Part shown: positions 31,733 to 39,603 of the stretch, one piece after another | Layout: the number at the start of each line of letters is the position of its first letter | Numbering within the stretch: position 1 is the stretch's first letter | DNA from: JAAGZL01 sp050288625 | Lineage (GTDB): Bacteria; Pseudomonadota; Gammaproteobacteria; Chromatiales; Chromatiaceae | NCBI GenBank assembly: GCA_050288625.1 | Contig: JBNKEE010000038.1 | Coordinates: forward strand, 1-39,678 | Direction of reading: 5' to 3' | Length of the DNA stretch: 39,678 nt | Made by a program: the position numbers and the translations under genes | Notes under the pieces: generated by a model | The model's input: the letters and a program-made list of their open reading frames with translations, nothing else | What the model was told of the DNA's origin: nothing | Databases searched by the model: none

Positions 31733-31794
31733 ACCCTTCTCACGAGGGGGGCTCGGTACCCCATTGAGGGATGGAAGGGTTGGGGATGAGGGGT
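31733..31794. repeat. 53-bp-module repeat family, copy 5 (right end only)
   Basis: Only the end module is present: GGCTCGGTACCCC, then GAGGGATGGAAGGG and a final GGGGATGAGGGG, matching the right ends of copies 1 and 2. The C-rich left end and the 53-base module are missing. It marks the edge of the AT-rich restriction locus. Confidence 0.7.
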
Positions 31795-31981
31795 GAATCA
31801 ATCAACAATCAATCAAGTCTGACCCTATTGGTTCAGGGATTAGGGGGGAAACCAATCTAGTTTGATCCTATTGGCTCCTTGTCAACAGTAGCAACTGGCA
31901 GCAGCTATTCAAAACATTGCATATCGTGTTCAACTGCATTAAATCGAGAGTATTTATTAGGAATATTATTTTTCTTAAGAT
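31795..31981. other. Non-coding stretch before the restriction locus
   Basis: This stretch holds no gene that I can support. It contains short direct repetitions (TCAATCAACAATCAATCAAG; two versions of GATCCTATTGG / GACCCTATTGG), which look like the eroded edge of an insertion, and turns AT-rich towards the regulator gene. Confidence 0.4.
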
Positions 31982-32013
31982 GGGTGCACAAATGTGTACC
32001 CATGCGGTACACT
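31982..32013 (+). promoter_or_regulatory. Three-half-site operator overlapping the promoter of the restriction locus
   Basis: GGGTGCACA, AA, TGTGTACCC form one inverted repeat, and the same TGTGTACC pairs again across CATGC with GGTACACT. So three related half-sites (GGTGCACA, reverse of TGTGTACC, GGTACACT) follow each other. TGCACA and TACACT, 17 bases apart, fit as -35 and -10 of a promoter embedded in the sites. The likely transcript start is at or next to the regulator's ATG. Such short iterated half-sites suit ribbon-helix-helix repressors. Confidence 0.6.
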
Positions 32014-32020
32014 ATTCAAC

Positions 32021-32221
32021 ATGTCAAAGAAAGATGTTGCATTTAAAATCAGGGTAGAAGAAGAACTGCGGAGGGAGTTTGTCGAGATATGTAAAGCAGA
32101 CGATCTAGCGGCAGCTCAGGTTGTGCGCCGTTTCATGAGGCAGTATATCGAAACTCAAAAGAAAGCATTACAAGGTGACTTGTTTTCAAGTAATGAATAT
32201 GGTGAAGGCAGGGCAAAATAA
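32021..32221 (+). CDS. Ribbon-helix-helix (CopG/Arc-type) regulator of the restriction locus
   Basis: A 66-residue protein. It has the pattern of a ribbon-helix-helix DNA-binding protein: a beta strand (DVAFKIRVEEEL) followed by two helices (RREFVEICKADD and AAAQVVRRFMRQYIETQKK). The first gene of the locus, it ends two bases before the methyltransferase start, so the two are coupled. The role proposed is that of a controller protein that delays restriction, a job more often done by helix-turn-helix C proteins; this is inference from position and from the inverted repeats at its promoter. The ATG has no ribosome binding site, which would fit a leaderless message. Confidence 0.65.
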   Translation: MSKKDVAFKIRVEEELRREFVEICKADDLAAAQVVRRFMRQYIETQKKALQGDLFSSNEYGEGRAK

Positions 32222-32223
32222 AG

Positions 32224-33981
32224 ATGAGTACAACGAAATCAGTGATACTCTCCCAAGACCGCAAAACTAATAATTTGAAGAAAGAGACTAAGGCTAATGG
32301 CCAAGCTAAGCGGTTTCTTGATCTTGACCCTAATAAGCTACGCGGCGGTTACTATACGTCCCAGCCTATTGCGAATTGGCTTTGCGAATGGGCGATTCGA
32401 TTATCTAGTGATCGTATCTTGGAACCAAGCAGTGGGGATGGGGTTTTTATTGAAACGGCTGCGCTTCGCCTTAAAGGTTTGGGTGCAAAGCCAAAAGCAA
32501 TTCTGGATCAGATAAAGGCTGTCGAAATTAATGAAACAGAGGCCAGGAAAGTATCAAGCCGACTTGCTGCTATTTTAAAAAGACCAGTGAACGGCACTGT
32601 TAAGCCGGTCGATTTTTTTTCTTATTGGCCTGAATTAAAAAATCTTTCTTTTGATTGTGTGGTCGGTAATCCACCTTTCATTCGCTATCAGACGTTTCCA
32701 AAGTCATCACGCGATCTAGCTATGTCTATCATGGAGGAGATGGGTTTGCAGCCCAACCGTCTGACGAATATATGGGTGCCTTTTGTTGTTGCTTCTATGG
32801 AATGTTTGCGTCCTGGAGGACGGATGGCATTGGTGCTTCCTGCTGAACTGCTGCAAGTTAATTATGCCTCCCAGCTTAGGTCATTTCTGGCAGACCGGTT
32901 TGAGAGAATAGATATTGTGGCGTGTAACGACTTGTTTTTTGAAGGGGCAGAGCAGGAAGTGGTGCTTCTATTGGCAGAAGGTGCACTAAGTGAACCGGAT
33001 GTACGCAATACGTGCCGAGTGTCATTAACGGCTATGGATAATGTCACATCTATTGTAAAAAGTAAGCCCGAAGAGCTTCTTGAAAAGACTCTTCCTAAAA
33101 AGGTTTGTCACGATAGTGAAAAATGGCTGAAATACTTTCTTTCTGCCCGTGAAATTTCGTTCATGCGTATGTTGCGTGAATCTCCTTCGGTAACTTCTCT
33201 TTCGACTTATGCCTCTGTTGAAGTAGGTGTTGTTACTGGCAAGAATGGTTTTTTTGTGGTCAATAAAGATCAAATTGAAGAGTATGGTCTTCACGAACAT
33301 ATTCTTCCATTAGTTGGGCGTTCCAGCCAATTAAAAGGTGCGGTCCTGTCTAAAAAAGAATGGAATGATTTGTCAGATAATAATGAAAAGGTGCACCTGT
33401 TCACTGTTGATCCCCGCGCTAAAAGAGCATTGTCTTCAAGCGTAAAATCATATATCCGTTTTGGTGTGAACCAGAATTACCATACGGGGTATAAATGTTC
33501 CATCAGAGATCCGTGGTATAGCGTACCTTCATTGTGGGTGCCAGATGCTTTCTTTTTTCGCCAGATTTATGATTTTCCCCGTGTTGTTTTAAATGCAGCG
33601 GAGGGTACGTCTACAGATACTATACACCGCATGCGCTGCATGGTTTCAGCCAAACTTCTGGCTAGCGCACTATATACGCATCTGACGGCTGCTTCTGCAG
33701 AGATTGAAGGTCGCAGTTATGGGGGTGGTGTGCTAGAACTAGAACCAAATGAAGCGAGGCGGTTGATGGTGCCTACTGAGTTGGATGGGGCTTTGCCAAT
33801 AGAGGAATGTGACAGGCTTGTTCGCGATGGTCAGCTTCAAATGATTCTTGATGAAAACGATAAGAGAGTGCTCATAGACAAAGTTGGGCTATCTAAGAAT
33901 GAGTGCGCCATGCTTAGAAATATTTGGGGAAAAATGAGAGATCGTAGAATGTCTCGAAAAAAATCACGATACCAGGAGTAG
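32224..33981 (+). CDS. Type II N6-adenine DNA methyltransferase (M.TaqI/M.Eco57I-like)
   Basis: A 585-residue methyltransferase that should protect host DNA. The order is SAM-binding motifs first (GGYYTSQPIANWL, then ILEPSSGDGVFIETA) and the catalytic NPPF motif (N149, in CVVGNPPFIRYQ), which is the gamma-class layout of adenine N6 enzymes; the target-recognition region occupies the C-terminal half (~280-560). No nuclease motif is visible. It sits between the small regulator and the fused nuclease-methyltransferase, as M.Eco57I does beside Eco57I. The recognition sequence cannot be read from the protein. Confidence 0.88.
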   Translation: MSTTKSVILSQDRKTNNLKKETKANGQAKRFLDLDPNKLRGGYYTSQPIANWLCEWAIRLSSDRILEPSSGDGVFIETAALRLKGLGAKPKAILDQIKAVEINETEARKVSSRLAAILKRPVNGTVKPVDFFSYWPELKNLSFDCVVGNPPFIRYQTFPKSSRDLAMSIMEEMGLQPNRLTNIWVPFVVASMECLRPGGRMALVLPAELLQVNYASQLRSFLADRFERIDIVACNDLFFEGAEQEVVLLLAEGALSEPDVRNTCRVSLTAMDNVTSIVKSKPEELLEKTLPKKVCHDSEKWLKYFLSAREISFMRMLRESPSVTSLSTYASVEVGVVTGKNGFFVVNKDQIEEYGLHEHILPLVGRSSQLKGAVLSKKEWNDLSDNNEKVHLFTVDPRAKRALSSSVKSYIRFGVNQNYHTGYKCSIRDPWYSVPSLWVPDAFFFRQIYDFPRVVLNAAEGTSTDTIHRMRCMVSAKLLASALYTHLTAASAEIEGRSYGGGVLELEPNEARRLMVPTELDGALPIEECDRLVRDGQLQMILDENDKRVLIDKVGLSKNECAMLRNIWGKMRDRRMSRKKSRYQE

Positions 33982-33992
33982 CGGAGGCGCGA

Positions 33993-36900
33993 TTGGCTAT
34001 ACCTGCAACAAGAGATGAGTCGCTTGAAAGGATTCGGTCCCTCGTTCATTCTTTCAAACAGAATGAACATATTTATTGCACCAGTAGTTCAAAATATAAT
34101 GAAACACAAGTACGTACGGAGTTTATTACTCCGTTATTGGAAGCTTTTGGATGGGATGTTTATAATACGAGCGCCCAGTCTTTAGATTTGCGAGAGGTCA
34201 TCGAAGAAGCCGCTGTTGAAGTAGGCGAAGAAAAATTATCAAAAAAGCCTGATTATGAGCTCCGAGTTGCTAGGCAAAGAAAATTCTTTGTCGAAGCCAA
34301 AAAACCGAGCCTTAACATAGAAAAAGACAAGGCTGCATCGTTTCAGGTGAGACGTTATGGTTTTTCCGCTAGTCTGCCAGTTTCTGTTCTGACAAATTTT
34401 CGTCAATTGGCTATTTACGATTGTTTTCATGTGCCACGGGAAGAAGATGAGGCGCATGTTGCGCGCGTTCATATTTATTCGTATGAAGAGTTTGAAGCTA
34501 GATTCGATGAGCTTTACGAACAGTTATCGCGCGATTCCATTTATTCTGGACTGTTTGATGAAATTTATAGTGTTGGCGTTACTCGATGCGGCACACGGCA
34601 GTTTGATGGCCATTTTCTCAATCAGGTTCGTGACTGGAGAGTGCGTCTTGCATGCGATATCCATAAGCGAAATTCAGGCTTATCATCAGAACAGCTTACC
34701 TACATAGTTCAGTTATTTCTTACCAGAATTGTCTTTCTCAGGATTTGTGAAGACCGTGATATTGAAAAGTATGAAACACTGAGAGCTCTTGGTGAAGGTA
34801 GGACCTTCGAGTCACTTATGAATGTCCTTAAGGAGGCGGACAGCTTCTACGATTCTGGCCTATTTGACTTGATGTTAGATAAAAAGACAAATGTTGAGAT
34901 TAGTGACGATGTTCTCCGTCAAATTATAGAAGAGCTTTACTATCCTAAAAGCCCATATACGTTTTCAGTGGTTGAGGCCGGAGTGCTTGGTGAAATTTAC
35001 GAAGTCTTTCTTGGAGAAGTTATTCAAATAGATGAGCATAGAGATGTAAAAATAATTGAAAAAGCTGAAGTAAGGGAAGGCGGCGGCGTAGTTCCCACGC
35101 CACAATTTATTGTAATTGATATTCTTGATCGTACTCTTACTCCTTTGCTCGACGGGAAAGGCCCGGACGACTTAAAAGATTTTACTATTGCAGATATTTG
35201 TTGCGGGTCAGGCGTTTTCCTGCTTGGCGCTTATGATATTTTGCTCAATCACCATCTGGACTGGTATGTAAGACACAAAGAAAAAGGTGGAAACAATAAT
35301 ATCTACGAGGTTGGGAAAGGACAATGGCGGTTGCCGTTTAAAGAGAAGAAACGGATTTTACTGCAATATATCCGTGGCGTGGATATTGATTCCAATGCTG
35401 TTGAGATTGCCCGTTTTAGTTTGTTACTAAAACTTATTGAAGATGAAACAGCCGAGGGACTTAGAGCTTATATAAAAACTGCTGGAGAAAAAGTGCTTCC
35501 GTCGCTTGATGGGACTATCCGTTCCGGCAACAGCCTGCTCGGGCATGAAAACATGCCAGCTACGGGGGGTAGTGATGCCCTTATCGACAAAGTAAATCCC
35601 TTTACGTGGCGTGATGAATTTCCAATGGAAATGAAACAAGGAGGGTTTGATCTTATTGTTGGGAATCCACCTTATATTCGTATTCAGAATATGGTGCATT
35701 ATTCTCCCGAGGAAGTTGATCTTTACCGCAATGAATCCTCACGTTTTGAAACCGCTGTAAGCGGAAACTTCGATAAATATTCTTTGTTTATTGAACGATC
35801 CCTTGCTTTGGTTAAGCCAATAGGCACTGTTGGTTTAATTGTGCCACATAAATTTATGACAACAGCGGCCGGACAAGCGGTGCGTAAACTGATTGCAGAT
35901 CACAAGTATCTCAAAGAGCTTGTTCATTTTGGTGCGCAGCAAGTATTTGGAACGAGTACATCGAACTATACTTGCATCATTGTCCTTGATAAATCTGGAC
36001 GTGACAGCTTCGCTTTTGAGAAAGTGGATAATCTTGTGAAATGGCGTTACGGCAAGTCAGCACATACGGAGACAATAAAGGCTGATCAAATCAGCGCAAA
36101 TGCTTGGGATTTGTGCCCTGCAGCTGCAAACATTGTTTTTGAAAAAGTTCGTGGGCAAGGCGGTGCGGTGCTTAGTGACATTGCTGATATTTCTGTCGGT
36201 TTACAGACAAGCAACGACTCTGTATATATTTTTTCTGCGAAACTGGAAGAGAAGGATCATCTGGTCCTTGACTGGAACGGAAAAGAATGGCGCATTGAAA
36301 AAGGTATTTTGCGCCCTTGTCTTCATGATGTCCAGCTAACGGCATATACAAGGCCGCAATCTAATAAATATATGATTTTTCCTTATCGTATTAAGGATGG
36401 CCGCGCCCATCTTATACAACCTGCACAAATGGCAAAGGAATTTCCTGGCGCATTGTCATATTTAAGCGCCCGCAGACAAGAATTGGAAAAACGCAATATC
36501 ACAGGTGGTCCAGTTGCCGAACGTCAATGGTATCAATATGGTAGATCACAAAGCCTGAATAAATTCGACGGGTCAAAAATTATTCTCCAGGTACTGTCTT
36601 TAGAACCAAGATGCACATTTGACGATCAGGATATTGTTGTTACCGGCGGCGGAAATGGACCTTATTATCTTATTCGGCCCCGTAGTGGTGACACTAACGA
36701 TCTCTATTTTTTATTGGCAGTGCTATGTCATCCTTTAAGTGAGGCCATGGTAAGGTCTCGAACGAGTGTTTTTCGCGGAGGTTATTATTCACATGGAAAG
36801 CAGTTTATTAAGCCATTGCCAGTTCCGCAGGCGTCAGAGAAGCAGAAAATTGAGATTGCTGCTCTTGTAAAACAAGCTATTAAAATAAGCGAAGACGTTG

Positions 36901-37046
36901 AAAACGCAATAACGCCTCAAGAGCTAGCAAGAGCAGAAAGAAACTGGATGCAGAAGAAAAAAATAATCGAGGTTTTTATGACGGACTTATATGGCTTGTC
37001 AGAAGAAGAGATGCAGGCAATTAATGATGTGCCTATTCCAGAATAA
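33993..37046 (+). CDS. Type IIG restriction endonuclease-methyltransferase (Eco57I-like)
   Basis: A 1017-residue single-chain restriction enzyme. The N-terminal nuclease domain (~1-170) has a PD-(D/E)xK site: D87 in KPDYEL, then E101-A-K103 in FFVEAKKPS. A helical linker follows (~180-370), then the methyltransferase with ADICCGSGVFLLGAYD (~398-413) and NPPY (N558 in LIVGNPPYIRIQ), and a target-recognition region at ~720-1000. Size and order match Eco57I (997 residues), which cuts 16/14 bases away from an asymmetric site. Start is TTG, five bases after GGAGG. It lies 11 bases after the methyltransferase stop, so in the same operon. Confidence 0.9.
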   Translation: MAIPATRDESLERIRSLVHSFKQNEHIYCTSSSKYNETQVRTEFITPLLEAFGWDVYNTSAQSLDLREVIEEAAVEVGEEKLSKKPDYELRVARQRKFFVEAKKPSLNIEKDKAASFQVRRYGFSASLPVSVLTNFRQLAIYDCFHVPREEDEAHVARVHIYSYEEFEARFDELYEQLSRDSIYSGLFDEIYSVGVTRCGTRQFDGHFLNQVRDWRVRLACDIHKRNSGLSSEQLTYIVQLFLTRIVFLRICEDRDIEKYETLRALGEGRTFESLMNVLKEADSFYDSGLFDLMLDKKTNVEISDDVLRQIIEELYYPKSPYTFSVVEAGVLGEIYEVFLGEVIQIDEHRDVKIIEKAEVREGGGVVPTPQFIVIDILDRTLTPLLDGKGPDDLKDFTIADICCGSGVFLLGAYDILLNHHLDWYVRHKEKGGNNNIYEVGKGQWRLPFKEKKRILLQYIRGVDIDSNAVEIARFSLLLKLIEDETAEGLRAYIKTAGEKVLPSLDGTIRSGNSLLGHENMPATGGSDALIDKVNPFTWRDEFPMEMKQGGFDLIVGNPPYIRIQNMVHYSPEEVDLYRNESSRFETAVSGNFDKYSLFIERSLALVKPIGTVGLIVPHKFMTTAAGQAVRKLIADHKYLKELVHFGAQQVFGTSTSNYTCIIVLDKSGRDSFAFEKVDNLVKWRYGKSAHTETIKADQISANAWDLCPAAANIVFEKVRGQGGAVLSDIADISVGLQTSNDSVYIFSAKLEEKDHLVLDWNGKEWRIEKGILRPCLHDVQLTAYTRPQSNKYMIFPYRIKDGRAHLIQPAQMAKEFPGALSYLSARRQELEKRNITGGPVAERQWYQYGRSQSLNKFDGSKIILQVLSLEPRCTFDDQDIVVTGGGNGPYYLIRPRSGDTNDLYFLLAVLCHPLSEAMVRSRTSVFRGGYYSHGKQFIKPLPVPQASEKQKIEIAALVKQAIKISEDVENAITPQELARAERNWMQKKKIIEVFMTDLYGLSEEEMQAINDVPIPE

Positions 37047-37125
37047 TTCAAGGGCAATTTAGAGCAAGTCTCTATTATTGCTGGCAATCAAAAATCATGT
37101 AGTAGCAATGGCGTTAGGAGAGTAG

Positions 37126-38025
37126 ATGTATAAGCCATACACAATAAGACTTTTTGTTCCGGAAGGTGATCCTGCCACCTTTAAAATCATAGATAAGATG
37201 AATTGGACTGGCGTGGGGCTGGATATTGGCAGGGATGCTTGGGTTAAACATAGTAAGCGCGAAGAGTTTGCACGAGCTGGTATTTATATCTTAGTTGGAT
37301 ACCAAGAGAGTGACGATCTACCTACGCTCTATATTGGGCAGGGCGATGGTGTAAAGAATCGAATAGATTCACATGAAAAGAACAAAGAGTTTTGGGATAG
37401 GGCGTTAGTATTTGTTTCCAGTAACGATGGTTTGAATAGGGCGCATATTACTTGGCTTGAATGGGCGCTGATTAATCGTGCAAAAGAGATGGGGCGGTGT
37501 AAGCTAGATAATTCCAATGTTCCAATCGAACCTGGTTTAACTGAGTCGGACAGGGCGGATATTAATGAGTTTTTTCATGAAATCCTCAGTATTTTGCCGC
37601 TTGTTGAGCTGAAGGTATTTGACCGTTCAAGGAAGATAGCCCCTTCAGTTCAGGATGGTGTGACAGAGTCTAACAAATGGATAAGCGATACCATTGTCGT
37701 TCCTGCACAAGAGGATGGGTTCAATGAGGTATTCCTCGGTAAAAATTGCTGGTATGCGATAAGGATAGGCGGTGGAAAACTCCACAGCATAAAGTACATA
37801 GCTGCTTACCAAACAGCACCTGTTTCGGCGATTACGCATTATGCCGAGGTGGAATCAATTGAGCCCTATGGTGATGGAAATAAATACCAGATTAATTTTA
37901 GAGAGCAAGCGCAAAAGATAGGGCCGATTGTCTTTGGCAATGCCAAGACAGGTTCTATGCAGGGCCCTAGATATACAACAATCGAAAAGCTGAAAGATGC
38001 GAAGTGTGTAGATGATCTGTTTTAG
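37126..38025 (+). CDS. GIY-YIG nuclease with additional C-terminal domain (possibly PUA/EVE-like)
   Basis: A 299-residue protein. The nuclease module (~45-120) has GIY at 52-54, YIG at 69-71, the catalytic Arg in KNRIDSH (R79), and the metal-binding Glu at 112 (WLEWALINRAK), all intact. The N-terminal strand (TIRLFVPEGDPATFKIID) and the region after the core match GIY-YIG proteins that usually end in DUF4357; here that is replaced by ~115 residues (from about NKWISDTIVVPAQ) with alternating strands and WYAIRI, YIAAYQTAP, YAEVESIEPY, which reminds me of PUA/EVE/ASCH folds that read modified bases. That domain call is an inference. AGGAG precedes the ATG; the gene is 79 bases after the restriction enzyme. 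Confidence 0.72.
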   Translation: MYKPYTIRLFVPEGDPATFKIIDKMNWTGVGLDIGRDAWVKHSKREEFARAGIYILVGYQESDDLPTLYIGQGDGVKNRIDSHEKNKEFWDRALVFVSSNDGLNRAHITWLEWALINRAKEMGRCKLDNSNVPIEPGLTESDRADINEFFHEILSILPLVELKVFDRSRKIAPSVQDGVTESNKWISDTIVVPAQEDGFNEVFLGKNCWYAIRIGGGKLHSIKYIAAYQTAPVSAITHYAEVESIEPYGDGNKYQINFREQAQKIGPIVFGNAKTGSMQGPRYTTIEKLKDAKCVDDLF

Positions 38026-38178
38026 TGGATAAAATCATGAGGCCAGGGTAATCGTCGTATGGGGCTAACTGTGATATGTGCCTGCTGCCAGAAAGCATTA
38101 AGTATTATCAGAATAATTGAGTGCGTCGTGCGATATGGTTTTTTTTAGCAAGGAAGTTATACATAAGGAAGAAAGGTT

Positions 38179-38856
38179 ATGGGCTGGATATTCATTGTAT
38201 TTGTAACAGTAGTTATCTTAGCGTTTGTCATTCTCAAATTATTACAGAGAAGCTCCAAATCTGGAGAGTATCCATATCAAAGCAAAGGCATGCTGTTTAG
38301 TCCGGCAGAGCGCTCATTTTACGGGGTGCTCAGTCAGGCAGTAGGTGAAACCGCTTTAGTTTTCGGGAAGGTTCGAGTAGCTGATGTAATAGTGCCGAAG
38401 AAGGTAGCTTCTCGCAGTGAATGGCAAATAGCTTTCAATAAAATTTCAGGTAAGCATTTTGATTTTTTGCTATGTGATACTAATGAGCTGTCGGTTATCT
38501 GCGCTATTGAATTGGATGACAGTTCTCATCAGTCAAAAGAAAGAACGCAAAGAGATATATTTCTTGAAGGTGTTTGTAATTCAGCTAATGTTCCGCTAAT
38601 TCGAGTTCCTGCTAAGTCTGGTTATGTTATAGGTGAAGTTAGAAAGCTGTTAGCTCCCTACTTGGCTTTAGAAGAATCGGCAGAGGAAGAAGAGATTAGC
38701 GAGACACCAGAACCTGTGCCGAGCGATAAGAGATGTCCTAAATGTTCGTCGCTTATGGTTGTGCGCGTAGCAAAGAAGGGGGTTCATGCGGGCAAGCAAT
38801 TTTGGGCATGTAGTGCCTTTCCTGGGTGCAAATATATTGAGGTGATAAGCACATAG
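38179..38856 (+). CDS. Membrane-anchored DUF2726 / topoisomerase-type zinc-finger protein
   Basis: A 225-residue protein. An N-terminal anchor (WIFIVFVTVVILAFVILKLL) is followed by a DUF2726 domain (~40-160; SPAERSFYGVLSQAV, FDFLLCDTNELSVICAIELDDSSH), a fold related to restriction endonucleases with the acidic ELDD and Ser-His stretch as candidate active site, then an acidic linker and a topoisomerase-I-type zinc finger with C186, C189, C211 and C217 (KRCPKCSS ... WACSAFPGCK). DUF2726 proteins are widespread and without a settled function. Position after the restriction genes suggests a defence role, but such genes also occur alone. Confidence 0.78.
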   Translation: MGWIFIVFVTVVILAFVILKLLQRSSKSGEYPYQSKGMLFSPAERSFYGVLSQAVGETALVFGKVRVADVIVPKKVASRSEWQIAFNKISGKHFDFLLCDTNELSVICAIELDDSSHQSKERTQRDIFLEGVCNSANVPLIRVPAKSGYVIGEVRKLLAPYLALEESAEEEEISETPEPVPSDKRCPKCSSLMVVRVAKKGVHAGKQFWACSAFPGCKYIEVIST

Positions 38857-38864
38857 TTGAGTCA

Positions 38865-38981
38865 GTAGGGCGCAATAACCAACGGGCATTGCGCCGTATG
38901 ATTCAATCCCCTGTTGCTCGTGCAACTACATCAGACTAGGGATAAACATTCGGCGGATTACTCTTCGCTAAACCGCCCTAC
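38865..38981. repeat. REPIN: two inverted GTAGGGCG palindromes
   Basis: The left arm is GTAGGGCGCAATAACCAACG followed by GGCATTGCGCCGTATG; the right arm, read in reverse, is GTAGGGCGGTTTAGCGAAGA followed by GTAATCCGCCGAATG. Each is a hairpin of ~35 bases and both end in CGCCGNATG. They face each other across ~46 unrelated bases, the layout of REPINs mobilised by RAYT transposases. No RAYT gene is in the window. It marks the right border of the AT-rich locus. Confidence 0.75.
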
Positions 38982-39186
38982 GAACTTTTGGGATATGGCG
39001 TCAAAGTGTGGCCCCAGGAACCGAGGGTCTCACCCATGCGGGCTGCCACTTATAAAAAGCGACCTCTACCTTTCCTGCGCTTGCCTGTATTCAATTTCGC
39101 ATATGAAAAGAGGAATATCAAGTTTTGCCTGTTGTTACGTGGCCACAATTAAGAAAAAATCAGGGGTAGTTCCTATTCCTTACAGC
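38982..39186. other. Non-coding stretch with no recognisable gene
   Basis: No supported gene or RNA was found here. There is an imperfect GGCCCCAGGAACCGAGGGTC segment and an A-rich stretch (AATTAAGAAAAAATCAGGGG) before the regulator's stop, but no clean hairpin-plus-T-run terminator on either strand. Confidence 0.4.
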
Positions 39187-39399
39187 TCAACTCCCATACA
39201 ACTCCCCAACCCCCACCCTCAACGCCTTAGCCAACAAAGCAACCTCTGAATCAGTAACCCTTCTAACCTTTGCTTCGATCTTAGCCAGGGTACCCCTGCT
39301 TATATTCAAGCCCAAAACATTACAGCGTGCCGCAAGCTGATCCTGAGTTATTCCTTTCAGCTCTCGCAGGTATTTAACTTGGGGCCCAATGTTATTCAT
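39187..39399 (-). CDS. Small XRE-family helix-turn-helix regulator
   Basis: A 70-residue protein that is just a lambda-repressor-type helix-turn-helix: IGPQVKYLRELKGITQDQLAARCNVLGLNISRGTLAKIEAKVRRVTDSEVALLAKAL. The recognition helix is ISRGTLAKIEA. There is no effector domain. The ATG is chosen because it starts the fold; the frame stays open 24 codons further without a better start. Ribosome binding is weak (GGAAG, 11 bases). The upstream region carries a perfect GCTCCG/CGGAGC hairpin that could be its site of action. It could belong to a phage or a defence locus; the gene next to it on the right is a response regulator in the opposite direction. Confidence 0.8.
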   Translation of the reverse strand: MNNIGPQVKYLRELKGITQDQLAARCNVLGLNISRGTLAKIEAKVRRVTDSEVALLAKALRVGVGELYGS

Positions 39400-39453
39400 A
39401 AATATATGCTTCCGTGTCGGAGCTCGATTGTGGCAAAAATTTAGTACATAAAT

Positions 39454-39469
39454 GCTCCGCCTACGGAGC
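39454..39469. promoter_or_regulatory. Inverted repeat GCTCCG/CGGAGC upstream of the XRE gene
   Basis: A perfect six-base inverted repeat with a four-base centre (CCTA reading), 55 bases upstream of the regulator start. Its place between two divergent genes makes it a candidate operator. A further TGCAT-GAAAA-ATGCA repeat follows ~35 bases later. Confidence 0.35.
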
Positions 39470-39603
39470 AAGATATGGAAAATTCTGCGTTATGATCATG
39501 CATGAAAAATGCATAGCTCCATTATGTTTGATGGGCGCGATGAGTCCACAGACTATAAGTAGCAAAGTCGATGGATCTAACAACAACCAACAAGGACCGT
39601 TAA

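Noticed and set aside
38914..39249. 111-codon plus-strand frame between the DUF2726 and XRE genes
   Set aside because: It crosses the REPIN right arm and the 3' end of the XRE gene on the other strand, has no ribosome binding site and no domain.
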